Source: Elusimicrobiota bacterium (GTDB taxonomy: Bacteria; Elusimicrobiota; Endomicrobiia; Endomicrobiales; Endomicrobiaceae). From it: 42,146 bases of DNA. Both the position numbers and the translations under genes were made by a program. Position 1 is the first letter of the stretch. Each line of letters opens with the position of its first letter. The notes beneath the pieces are model-generated. The model was not told the origin of the DNA, made no database searches, and worked only from the letters and a program-made list of their open reading frames with translations. The stretch covers positions 1 through 42,146 of the forward strand of contig JAFXSD010000013.1 in NCBI GenBank assembly GCA_017525905.1, read 5' to 3'. Shown here one piece after another: positions 1 through 6,353 of the stretch.

Positions 1-64
1 ATAATTAAATGTCAATAAATAATAAAAAAATAATTGCATTTAATTCGTTTATAATTCTTATAAA

Positions 65-96
65 AAATAGATTAGTTGCACTGAACTAATCTATTT
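65..96. repeat. Perfect inverted repeat (hairpin)
   Basis: Two 13-nt arms (65-77 and 84-96, starting aaatagattagtt) are exact reverse complements around a 6-nt loop. No run of T follows on either strand, so it does not look like a standard intrinsic terminator. It lies beyond the stop codon of the minus-strand coding remnant at 130-249 and could be an RNA 3' end or a relic of a mobile element. Confidence 0.6.
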
Positions 97-129
97 GTAT
101 AACTGCTTGTCGTACAAAAAAGACTGTCA

Positions 130-249
130 TTACTGACAATCAATATCAAGCCCGATTGTATCCGAAACAAAGTCTGCATTGGCATTAGTTCCTGTGCCAC
201 AACTTAATTCGACTTCTGTTCTCACAGGAATTTGAACGATTGAGTCATT
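130..249 (-). pseudogene. 3' remnant of a truncated minus-strand gene (39 codons)
   Basis: On the minus strand 39 codons read openly to a TAA at 130-132, with a protein-like composition (IPVRTEVELSCGTGTNANAD and so on). The reading frame has no start: an in-frame stop lies just upstream, inside repeat R1, so the open part begins exactly at the edge of that repeat. This looks like the C-terminal piece of a gene cut by whatever placed the repeat. The motif faintly resembles the linker region of phage S24/LexA-type repressors, but that is a guess. It is too short to name. Confidence 0.4.
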
Positions 250-290
250 AAGTTAAATTTGTATAAAACAAACCACCCTTTTTATACAAA
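250..290. repeat. Repeat R1, 41 nt, with internal inverted arms
   Basis: This 41-nt sequence is identical to 783-823. Its 27-nt core (264-290) recurs at 16935-16961 with one mismatch, and a degenerate form lies at 16710-16730. It has near-palindromic arms (TTTGTATAAA and TTTATACAAA) around an ACAAACCACCC-type centre. That layout resembles a site bound by a tyrosine recombinase or a weak hairpin; which of these it is cannot be told from the sequence. Truncated coding fragments abut it on both sides. Confidence 0.75.
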
Positions 291-291
291 T

Positions 292-408
292 AAAAATAAT
301 TCATTGGTGTTATTAGATATGGAACGAACAGAAGATGGTTTTTATGATATAGTTCACTACTATTTTATAAACGATAACAGAAGAAAGAAGGTAATGAATG
401 AAAAATAA
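292..408 (+). pseudogene. 3' remnant of a plus-strand gene, possibly phage
   Basis: Thirty-eight codons read openly to TAA at 406-408 and encode a charged, protein-like tail (MERTEDGFYDIVHYYFINDN then RRKKVMNEK). The frame has no natural start and begins right after repeat R1. Its position upstream of the phage-head-like fragment at 530-799 suggests it may be the end of the preceding phage structural gene, for example a portal protein. That assignment is inferred from order only. Confidence 0.4.
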
Positions 409-410
409 AA

Positions 411-502
411 TGCAAGTTGTGGAAGGACTGACTTTCCCTTCATCGTATGAGATAAACTCAAACGGCAGCCGGGTCAGAATTTTCTGCAGTTCACAACTTG
501 CA
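411..502. ncRNA. Candidate structured RNA or inverted-repeat element
   Basis: An 11-nt perfect outer stem (TGCAAGTTGTG at 411-421 with CACAACTTGCA at 492-502) encloses about 70 nt that contains further pairings: GAAGG (422-426) with CCTTC (437-441), CTGAC (428-432) with GTCAG (473-477), TGAG (448-451) with CTCA (457-460), and GGC-A-GCC at 464-470. Some of these compete with each other. It lies between two coding remnants, 2 nt after a stop codon. I do not recognise a known riboswitch or ribozyme class. It could equally be a small non-autonomous mobile element, but no target-site duplication is evident. Confidence 0.35.
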
Positions 503-529
503 CAGATAATATAGGATAAAACAAAACAA

Positions 530-799
530 ATGTCAAGTAGAAAAAAGAAGTTCATCACACTTAATACGACAAACAAAGTAAATGCAGGAGTAATAGCACA
601 GTACCAGAGGGAACTGCTAAAGCTCGTGCAGCAAATGATTTCTACCTACACAAAGGAACTGCTTGGCATGTATAAGAGCAACAAAGAAGAAATAAGACAG
701 ATAGCACAGGATGAGAGCATAGCAGAACAATATAAAAAGAAAATGGATCAACTCAACCAAGCATACCAACAATACTTCGCTAAAGTTAAATTTGTATAA
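530..799 (+). pseudogene. Truncated phage head morphogenesis protein (N-terminal part)
   Basis: The 89 codons resemble the N-terminus of Mu gpF/SPP1 gp7-type minor head proteins. After a basic start comes an NAGVIAQYQREL-like segment, then a long helical stretch with a 'DESIAEQYKKKMDQLNQAYQQ' type pattern. Family members are several hundred residues, so most of the protein is missing. The last codons (KVKFV, stop) are supplied by repeat R2, which shows that the gene was cut at the repeat edge. A weak AGGA lies about 15 nt before the ATG, not ideally spaced. I regard it as a non-functional prophage remnant, although a short protein could still be made. The family assignment is by pattern recognition only. 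Confidence 0.5.
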
Positions 800-823
800 A
801 ACAAACCACCCTTTTTATACAAA
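783..823. repeat. Repeat R2, identical to R1
   Basis: This is an exact 41-nt copy of 250-290 in the same orientation, so 250-823 forms a cassette of about 530 bp bounded by direct repeats. R2 supplies the last codons and stop of the phage-head fragment on its left. The conserved non-coding block that leads into cas2 starts directly on its right. Confidence 0.75.
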
Positions 824-1015
824 CAAAAAATACATAATTATCAATACTTTTCTTTGCATATTTTTAAATATTGTTCTCAATATTAAATTGTAGTCAACAA
901 TATATAAAAACATATAATTTTTATAAAAGCATTGATTTCTTAATAATTTTACTACAATATACAATTTTTCTCAACAATAAAAGTATGTAAAAAATGTTAA
1001 AATCTTGAGAAATTG
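824..1015. other. Conserved AT-rich block next to cas2 (copy A)
   Basis: This 190-nt stretch has no gene. It aligns over its length with 16962-17155, including TTCTCAATAT...AGTCAACA (about 870-900), an ACAATAT...TTTTTCTCAA segment, and an inverted repeat TTTCTCAA (967-974)/TTGAGAAA (1005-1012). Two degenerate direct-repeat units (minus-strand TTGTTGA...ATATTG) lie 77 nt apart in both copies. It sits downstream of cas2, where a CRISPR leader, a degenerate array end or a tracr-like RNA could be, but no regular repeat-spacer pattern is present. Confidence 0.5.
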
Positions 1016-1360
1016 TCAGTCTTCATAATTCAAAAAGAATTTATTTAAGTCCATACCAAATTTTATTTTAGTATTATCTTGTTTTTGTAAATTTCTTCTA
1101 ACTATTCTTTTATTGTTAATTACAAAGATATTTTTAAAACAATTTTTACATATAGGTAATATTAACAACATTATTTTTTTGTTATTCAGTATATTCGTTA
1201 TGTCGGATTTCATCTTTTCTATTCTGTTTTTAGTTAAATATCCTGAAAAAAGATAATATTGCACTTTTGACAAACCATAATCTTTACACTTTTCCGATAT
1301 CTTATTTCTTAAATTTTTATTATAAATATCAAAGAAAACATAAATAAAAAATTTATTCAT
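1016..1360 (-). CDS. cas2: CRISPR-associated endonuclease Cas2
   Basis: Cas2 is the dimeric partner in the Cas1-Cas2 complex that inserts new spacers into CRISPR arrays. The 114-residue protein begins with a hydrophobic strand ending in the conserved aspartate (FFIYVFFDI), followed by the alpha-1 helix and the QYYLFSG strand typical of the ferredoxin-like fold. A CxxC pair (ICKNC) sits in the second half. I chose ATG 1360, which has a GGTGAT-like site 6 nt upstream; ATG 1372 overlaps the cas1 stop and would add four residues. The gene follows cas1 by 5 nt, so the two are one operon. No array or interference gene is visible, so whether this adaptation pair is active is unknown. A nine-codon remnant of a second cas2 exists at 17156-17185. 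Confidence 0.85.
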   Translation of the reverse strand: MNKFFIYVFFDIYNKNLRNKISEKCKDYGLSKVQYYLFSGYLTKNRIEKMKSDITNILNNKKIMLLILPICKNCFKNIFVINNKRIVRRNLQKQDNTKIKFGMDLNKFFLNYED

Positions 1361-1365
1361 AATTA

Positions 1366-2553
1366 TCACCATTTAAAACTAAAACTTTTATAATTTTTAC
1401 TTTCTTGTAATATATAATTAACTATATTCCTTGCTTGTAATAATATAATGTCACTAATTTTATATTTCCCGCCCATAAATTGTTCTTTAGTTTCTAATCT
1501 ATCAAGTATTTTGTTGCTAAATTTTTGCCTTGTTTCTAAAGATATAAACCCCTGTTCAACTTTAATTTTTTTGTTAGACATAATAAAAGATATTACCGTT
1601 CTATCTACAACAGGAGCTCTAAATTCTTCTATCAAATCAAACACCAATGATGGCTTTCCTTTGTTCTCAGTATGTAATAAACCTATATAGGGATCTAATC
1701 CGGACAAAACTATCGCTTTCCATATTTGAGAATATAATATGCCATACCCGTAATTTAACAACGTATTTACAATATCTGTAGGCATTTTGTGTTCTCTACC
1801 AAAAAAATCTATTTTATTCTTTAGCAAAACCGAAATAGTTTCCCAATAAATTCTTGCGCAAGTTCCTTCATATCCCATAATCTTAGTTTTTGTTTCTTCT
1901 ATATCGGCCATATTCTTTTCCAATGTTAGAATTTTTTCGATATTGTTATTCATTTGTTCAATAGCATTTTTCGTAGCATTAAGTTTTAAAATATTTTGCT
2001 CATTATTTGCTTTTATATTTTTTGTAATATATTTTAATAAAGAAATTTGATTAGATATTTTCCCCGATATTATTTTTATAATTAAGTTGCTTTCTTCAAC
2101 CGAGTCTTTGATATTCAATTGTTTTCTTTTTAAGATTGTATTATTTGTAGCATTTATTGGATTTAGTAAAGCATACGGTTTTCCCGAATAATCATGAAAA
2201 GACAAATTAATATTATTTTTTATAAATTCTTCTAGTAAATCCGAAGACAGTCCGACTCCTTTAGAAAAAATTGCTACGGTATTCAATTTAAAGAATGGGA
2301 TTTCAAACATTACTTTATTGTTCTCCTTTATTTGCAATCTTTCAGATTTTTTTGATAACTTTACTCCAAAACCTGACACTAATAAACAAGAAAAATCTTT
2401 CGACACATAAAACAACAAATTTTCGTTAAATTGCCATCTTATAAAAGTGTCAAAAAACAAAAGATTTTCCGTTGAATAATATTCGGTATATTCTTTTCCG
2501 AACAATTCCTGCTGAACATACTTTTGCGGACGAATAATGTAATCTAAATTCAT
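1366..2553 (-). CDS. cas1: CRISPR-associated integrase Cas1, long form
   Basis: Cas1 is the metal-dependent integrase of spacer acquisition. The core is clear: SGFGVKLSKKSERL and KGVGLSSDLLEE in the N-terminal beta domain, then the helical domain with the metal ligands glutamate (GYEGTCARIYW, about residue 229), histidine (LHTENKGKPS, about 294) and aspartate (FDLIEEFRAPV, about 306). All three are intact. At 395 residues it is longer than the usual 300-340: about 50 extra residues precede the first core strand and a charged helical insert lies around 150-215. The ATG at 2553 follows GGAGG by 7 nt; the longer GTG start has no such site. It is the first gene of a cas1-cas2 operon divergent from the BASS transporter. 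I cannot assign a subtype, because no effector gene is in the window. Confidence 0.87.
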   Translation of the reverse strand: MNLDYIIRPQKYVQQELFGKEYTEYYSTENLLFFDTFIRWQFNENLLFYVSKDFSCLLVSGFGVKLSKKSERLQIKENNKVMFEIPFFKLNTVAIFSKGVGLSSDLLEEFIKNNINLSFHDYSGKPYALLNPINATNNTILKRKQLNIKDSVEESNLIIKIISGKISNQISLLKYITKNIKANNEQNILKLNATKNAIEQMNNNIEKILTLEKNMADIEETKTKIMGYEGTCARIYWETISVLLKNKIDFFGREHKMPTDIVNTLLNYGYGILYSQIWKAIVLSGLDPYIGLLHTENKGKPSLVFDLIEEFRAPVVDRTVISFIMSNKKIKVEQGFISLETRQKFSNKILDRLETKEQFMGGKYKISDIILLQARNIVNYILQESKNYKSFSFKW

Positions 2554-2577
2554 AATCACACCTCCTTGCTTTTTTTA

Positions 2578-2601
2578 AAAAGTATAGTATGCTATACTTT
2601 T
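2578..2601. promoter_or_regulatory. Palindromic operator-like site between cas1 and the transporter
   Basis: Perfect 10-nt arms AAAAGTATAG and CTATACTTTT flank a TATG centre, 25 nt upstream of the cas1 start codon. On the minus strand it contains a TATACT -10-like hexamer directed at cas1, and it also contains TATACT on the plus strand towards the transporter. A protein dimer bound here could control both genes. The palindrome has no counterpart in the second copy of the module, where cas1-cas2 are deleted. Confidence 0.45.
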
Positions 2602-2659
2602 ATTTGCTAAAAATTTAATTTTATTTATACAATTATGTAAACAAATCGGAAACAAAGAA

Positions 2660-3604
2660 ATGAATTTATTAAATAATATGAGCAATTTTTTCGGCAAATA
2701 TATGGCTGTGATAGTTCTTGTTGTTACGGCTGCAACTTTATTTATTCCACAAACGGGATTATGGGTTTCGTTATCGTGGATAAATTATCTTCTTATGATA
2801 ATAATGTTCGGTATGGGACTTACTTTAAAGTTTGAAGATTTTAAGCTTGTTTTTGTTCGCCCGAAAGATATTATTATAGGTTGTGTTGCACAATTTACAA
2901 TAATGCCGTTACTTGCTTTTATGTTATGTAAACTGTTTAACCTTGATGCCGCACTTATGACCGGCGTTATTCTTGTAGGTGCTTGTCCCGGAGGGACATC
3001 GAGCAATGTTATTACTTACCTTTCTAAAGGGGATGTTGCATTATCGGTAAGTATGACAAGCGTTAACACAATTCTTGCTCCCGTTCTTACGCCATTAATT
3101 ACATACCTTTTATTAAGTACCACCGTTAATGTCGATACTTATTCAATGTTTATTTCCATTATAAATGTGGTTATTATACCGATAGTTTTAGGGTTTATTA
3201 TAAACAAATTTTTCGGAACATTTACTCAAAAAGCAATAAAGGTTCTTCCGATGGTTTCCGTTACAGGTATTTGTATGATTGTTGCAAGTGTTGTATCGCA
3301 CAATGCATCAAAAATTTTATCTACGGGTCTGATAGTATTTACCGTTGTTATTTTACATAATGTTTTAGGTTATGCTTGCGGGTTCGGGTTAGGGAAAATA
3401 TTGAAATTTAATGTTGCAAAAACCAAAGCTGTTTCCATAGAAATCGGTATGCAAAATTCAGGTCTTGCAACAAGCCTTGCATCAACATCGTTTGCTTCTC
3501 TTGCCATGGCTACCGTTCCGGGAGCAATTTTTTCGGTATGGCACAACATTTCCGGTGCAATTTTGGCAAATATTTTTAACAGATGGACCGAAAAAGATAA
3601 ATAA
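2660..3604 (+). CDS. Bile acid:sodium symporter family (BASS) transporter, copy A
   Basis: This is an integral inner-membrane secondary transporter of the BASS/SBF family (PF01758), 314 residues with about nine to ten hydrophobic segments. Family landmarks are ACPGGTSSNVITYLSKGDVA (about 112-131), which lies at the sodium-binding crossover, and EIGMQNSGLATSL near the C-terminus. Members move organic anions such as bile acids, pyruvate or pantoate with sodium; the substrate here cannot be read from the sequence. A paralogue at 17312-18265 is about 89% identical by hand alignment. No strong ribosome binding site precedes the ATG. It is divergent from cas1 and convergent with the gene at 3607, the stop codons being 2 nt apart. 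Confidence 0.85.
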   Translation: MNLLNNMSNFFGKYMAVIVLVVTAATLFIPQTGLWVSLSWINYLLMIIMFGMGLTLKFEDFKLVFVRPKDIIIGCVAQFTIMPLLAFMLCKLFNLDAALMTGVILVGACPGGTSSNVITYLSKGDVALSVSMTSVNTILAPVLTPLITYLLLSTTVNVDTYSMFISIINVVIIPIVLGFIINKFFGTFTQKAIKVLPMVSVTGICMIVASVVSHNASKILSTGLIVFTVVILHNVLGYACGFGLGKILKFNVAKTKAVSIEIGMQNSGLATSLASTSFASLAMATVPGAIFSVWHNISGAILANIFNRWTEKDK

Positions 3605-3606
3605 AG

Positions 3607-4176
3607 TTACCCTTTATATTTATAAAAAACTAAATCCTTGTCGTCTTCAAAATACAAGCCCATATTTTCATAATTTTGTTTGATTTCGTTTTTCTTTTCT
3701 TCATCCATATATTCTTCATCATCAACTATAAAGTGATCTTTTGTACCTTTTTTAATTTTTATAACTCTTTTCTTATCATCGGTATATGTTTTATATTCGT
3801 CTTTAGCCGATTCCGGATTTTTGTCGTAATATTCAAAAAACTTTTCCATATCATCGTTGTAACTGTACCCGTTACAAGACAAAAATTGGTCTGTATGTGT
3901 TGCCCCGAAACTGACCAAACTGCCGGTTTTTTTATCGTACTCGCACTCAAATTTCGATTCGCTGTGCGAATATGCGGAACTTGAACCGCCGTAAACAACT
4001 TCTATTTTGTTATCTTTTTTGTTAATTTCCACATAGATTCTGCCGGCGGTTACTTCCGTCCACGAACCTAAAAAGTCTGAAATTGTTGGAACACCTTTGT
4101 TGTTGCCGTAAAAGAAATATCCGATTATTAATATTACCGATAAGATAAACAATAATAACAAATTTTTTATAGACAT
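3607..4176 (-). CDS. Hypothetical membrane-anchored protein
   Basis: The protein has 189 residues. One hydrophobic N-terminal segment (about 5-23) without a lipobox cysteine should act as a signal anchor, leaving a small extracytoplasmic domain. That domain is beta-rich in its first part (SDFLGSWTEVTAGRIYVEIN, then VVYGGSSSAYSH), reminiscent of lipocalin-like folds, and ends in a highly charged, helical, acidic tail. I do not recognise the family. A GGGAG ribosome site lies 6 nt before the ATG. It is monocistronic, in the opposite direction to the transporter. Confidence 0.6.
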   Translation of the reverse strand: MSIKNLLLLFILSVILIIGYFFYGNNKGVPTISDFLGSWTEVTAGRIYVEINKKDNKIEVVYGGSSSAYSHSESKFECEYDKKTGSLVSFGATHTDQFLSCNGYSYNDDMEKFFEYYDKNPESAKDEYKTYTDDKKRVIKIKKGTKDHFIVDDEEYMDEEKKNEIKQNYENMGLYFEDDKDLVFYKYKG

Positions 4177-4293
4177 TTTATGCTCCCGATTTTGTAAGTG
4201 ATTTTATTCTAACATAGTTATGTTATGCTTTGCAAAGGAAAGGGGGATGAATTACTAATTTTATATAGAAAACACTCTTTTTACTAATCAAAA

Positions 4294-5208
4294 CTATTGT
4301 AAATTGTTTTTATTAATTCTTTTTATATCCATATATGGAATAAAACCTATTGTTCCCGAAAATAATACTACCATATTAAATGTCATTGCAAACATAATTG
4401 CAGTTGCGGTATCTATGCCAAAAGGTTTGAGCATCGAAACATATACAAGTTCTTTTAACCCCATTCCGTTTATTGATACAGGTAAGGATGCTACTATTGC
4501 AGTTATCGGATATAGTAACAAATAATATGAAAAAGGTATTTCCAAGCCATACATTCGGGCAATAAAATAATGTATTATGATTAAAAAAGAATGAAATATT
4601 AAAGATAGAAAAATGAATTTGATTATACATTTTTTTTCAAAAATTAATAAGATCAAATCCCGAGTGTTACGATATTTTTCCGGTATAAGATTGTCTTTTT
4701 TAACAATATACAGCATTAATATTGTACATATAAAAATCGAAAATATTATCACGATATTAAGAATATTAAGCCAGTGTATGCGATTAAAAAATATACATCC
4801 GCAAAGTATGAACAATACCAAAACAAACAAACCTGTTATTCTATCTGACAGAACGGATATTATTGCACGTTTTATACAATACGGTTTATTATCTTTTATT
4901 TTTGTGGCTTTTACCACATCCCCGCCTATATTTGTCGGCAAAAACATATTATAGAACATTCCTAAAAAATACCATTTTAAATAATTTGAAAACTTGTATT
5001 CGAAATTTAAATTTTGAGATATGACCATCCACTTTTTTGCTGATATGATTTGTCCTATAATGTATAATACCAAAGAAAAAATAAAAAATTTATAATCCGC
5101 TTCGATAAGCAATCGAACAAACTCTTGAACAGTTGTTTTACTGAACAATAAAACAAGAATTCCGACTCCGAAAAACAGCTTTAAAAAAAACTTTAAATTT
5201 TTTTTCAT
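4294..5208 (-). CDS. Lysylphosphatidylglycerol synthase TM-region family protein (flippase-like)
   Basis: This 304-residue integral membrane protein has about eight hydrophobic segments and the features of the LPG_synthase_TM/AglD family (PF03706, formerly UPF0104): NYLKWYFLGMFYNMFLPTNIGGD near residue 90 and ASLPVSINGMGLKE near 245. Relatives act in lipid or lipid-linked sugar handling, either as the flippase half of MprF or beside polyprenyl-phosphate glycosyltransferases. Its ATG overlaps the stop of the upstream GT2 gene by 4 nt, which indicates translational coupling. The likely role is in flipping or transferring the polyprenyl-linked sugar made by that neighbour; this is inferred from context. 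Confidence 0.75.
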   Translation of the reverse strand: MKKNLKFFLKLFFGVGILVLLFSKTTVQEFVRLLIEADYKFFIFSLVLYIIGQIISAKKWMVISQNLNFEYKFSNYLKWYFLGMFYNMFLPTNIGGDVVKATKIKDNKPYCIKRAIISVLSDRITGLFVLVLFILCGCIFFNRIHWLNILNIVIIFSIFICTILMLYIVKKDNLIPEKYRNTRDLILLIFEKKCIIKFIFLSLIFHSFLIIIHYFIARMYGLEIPFSYYLLLYPITAIVASLPVSINGMGLKELVYVSMLKPFGIDTATAIMFAMTFNMVVLFSGTIGFIPYMDIKRINKNNLQ

Positions 5209-6137
5209 AAAATTTTTTCTATTGAATAATACCTGCCTTTATTTTGAGTCAAACTTATTTGTACCATATTTTCAAACAGTAAACCAACAGCAAATAAAAG
5301 TATGCTTTGACAAAAGGATATACAAAATATTGCAGTATAAGTTACATTCAAATATACAGGTAATGACTTGAATACGCCGATTAACAAAAGTATCATTGCA
5401 ACAAATGAAATCATTAAAAATATAAGTGCCAAGCCGCCCCAAAAATACATAGGTTTGTTATTATATTTTTTCCAATAACAAAGTGCAATTAAATCAATAA
5501 TAACTCTGAAAACTCTTAAAATATTATATTTGCTTTTTCCATGTAATCTTGGGTGATGTTCAACTTCTATTTCTACAATTTTATTTGTATATTTTAAAAA
5601 TAAAGATGGTATAAAACGATGATGATCCGCAAATAAATTTATTTTGCGTAAGATTTCTCCGTTATATGCTTTTAGTGTACATCCCGAATCATTTAATCCG
5701 GTTTGAGTAATTTTGGAAATCAAATAATTCGCAATTTTCGATGGAAATGTTTTAAATATATTGTCTTGCCTTTTTTTTCTCCATCCGCTGACCAAATCAT
5801 AACCTTTATTGTATGTTTCAATTAAATTTGGGATGTCTGCGGGATCATTTTGTAAATCTGCGTCCATAGTAATAATAATATCTCCGCAAGAATTATTTAT
5901 CCCCGCATAAATTGCTGCAGTTTGACCAAAATTTTTACGAAATTTTATCACTTTTGTATTTTTGTCTTTTAAAGATTTTAACACCTCAAAACTTCCGTCG
6001 GATGAACCGTCATCAATATAAATAATTTCATATTTATGTGACATTTTACTCATCGCATCCGTAATTTTTTCATGTAATAAGTTTAAATTTTCTTCTTCAT
6101 TAAAAACAGGAATAATTATTGATACACTATAAGCCAT
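5205..6137 (-). CDS. GT2 family polyprenyl-phosphate glycosyltransferase (GtrB/DPM1-like)
   Basis: This enzyme should transfer a sugar from a nucleotide donor to a polyprenyl phosphate at the cytoplasmic face of the membrane. The GT-A domain shows IIPVFNEEENL, IIYIDDGSSDGS, MDADLQNDP (the DXD-type metal site, near residue 95) and a region rich in HHPRLHGKSKY. Two C-terminal hydrophobic segments (about 230-300) match the GtrB/ArnC/DPM1-like group. I start at ATG 6137 (MAYSVS), which has AAGGA 6 nt upstream; ATG 6152 lies upstream of that site and has none of its own. The downstream LPG-synthase-like gene overlaps by 4 nt. The sugar-phospholipid would serve the GT-C enzymes encoded nearby. Confidence 0.82.
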   Translation of the reverse strand: MAYSVSIIIPVFNEEENLNLLHEKITDAMSKMSHKYEIIYIDDGSSDGSFEVLKSLKDKNTKVIKFRKNFGQTAAIYAGINNSCGDIIITMDADLQNDPADIPNLIETYNKGYDLVSGWRKKRQDNIFKTFPSKIANYLISKITQTGLNDSGCTLKAYNGEILRKINLFADHHRFIPSLFLKYTNKIVEIEVEHHPRLHGKSKYNILRVFRVIIDLIALCYWKKYNNKPMYFWGGLALIFLMISFVAMILLLIGVFKSLPVYLNVTYTAIFCISFCQSILLFAVGLLFENMVQISLTQNKGRYYSIEKIL

Positions 6138-6353
6138 TTTAAATCCTTTCATTTAATATTCTTTATGTTTATGATAATACAAAAGTTTAGAACTCAAGTC
6201 TAATTTCTATTGCATTTGATCTAAAAATTTTAGTTTTAAAAATCCCGCATTATATCAGATAATGTGCTATAATATCAATTATTTAAAATTTGTGCAAAAG
6301 CTGAGAGTGTGTAGTATAATTTTGTAATCAGGTTAACTATTATTTATAAAATT

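Noticed and set aside
65..96. Intrinsic terminator at the left end
   Set aside because: The stem is perfect but A/T-rich, and neither strand has a T-run after it.
313..576. Minus-strand 87-residue open frame over the phage remnants
   Set aside because: It is antisense to two better-supported coding remnants and its composition (runs of hydrophobic residues and cysteine) is typical of a shadow frame.
824..1015. Possible degenerate CRISPR array downstream of cas2
   Set aside because: Only two weakly similar units exist, 77 nt apart, with no regular repeat length or distinct spacers, and both copies of the module share the intervening sequence.
797..3604. Casposon-like transposon carrying cas1 with R as terminal repeat
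   Set aside because: No inverted copy of R lies on the other side of the unit, no polymerase gene is present and Cas1 pairs with Cas2 as in normal adaptation modules.
3676..3984. Plus-strand frames inside the hypothetical gene at 3607-4176, and similar frames opposite lepA, glmM and the O-antigen-ligase gene
   Set aside because: They lie entirely within genes with ribosome sites and conserved domains, and show Phe/Ile/Cys-rich nonsense composition.
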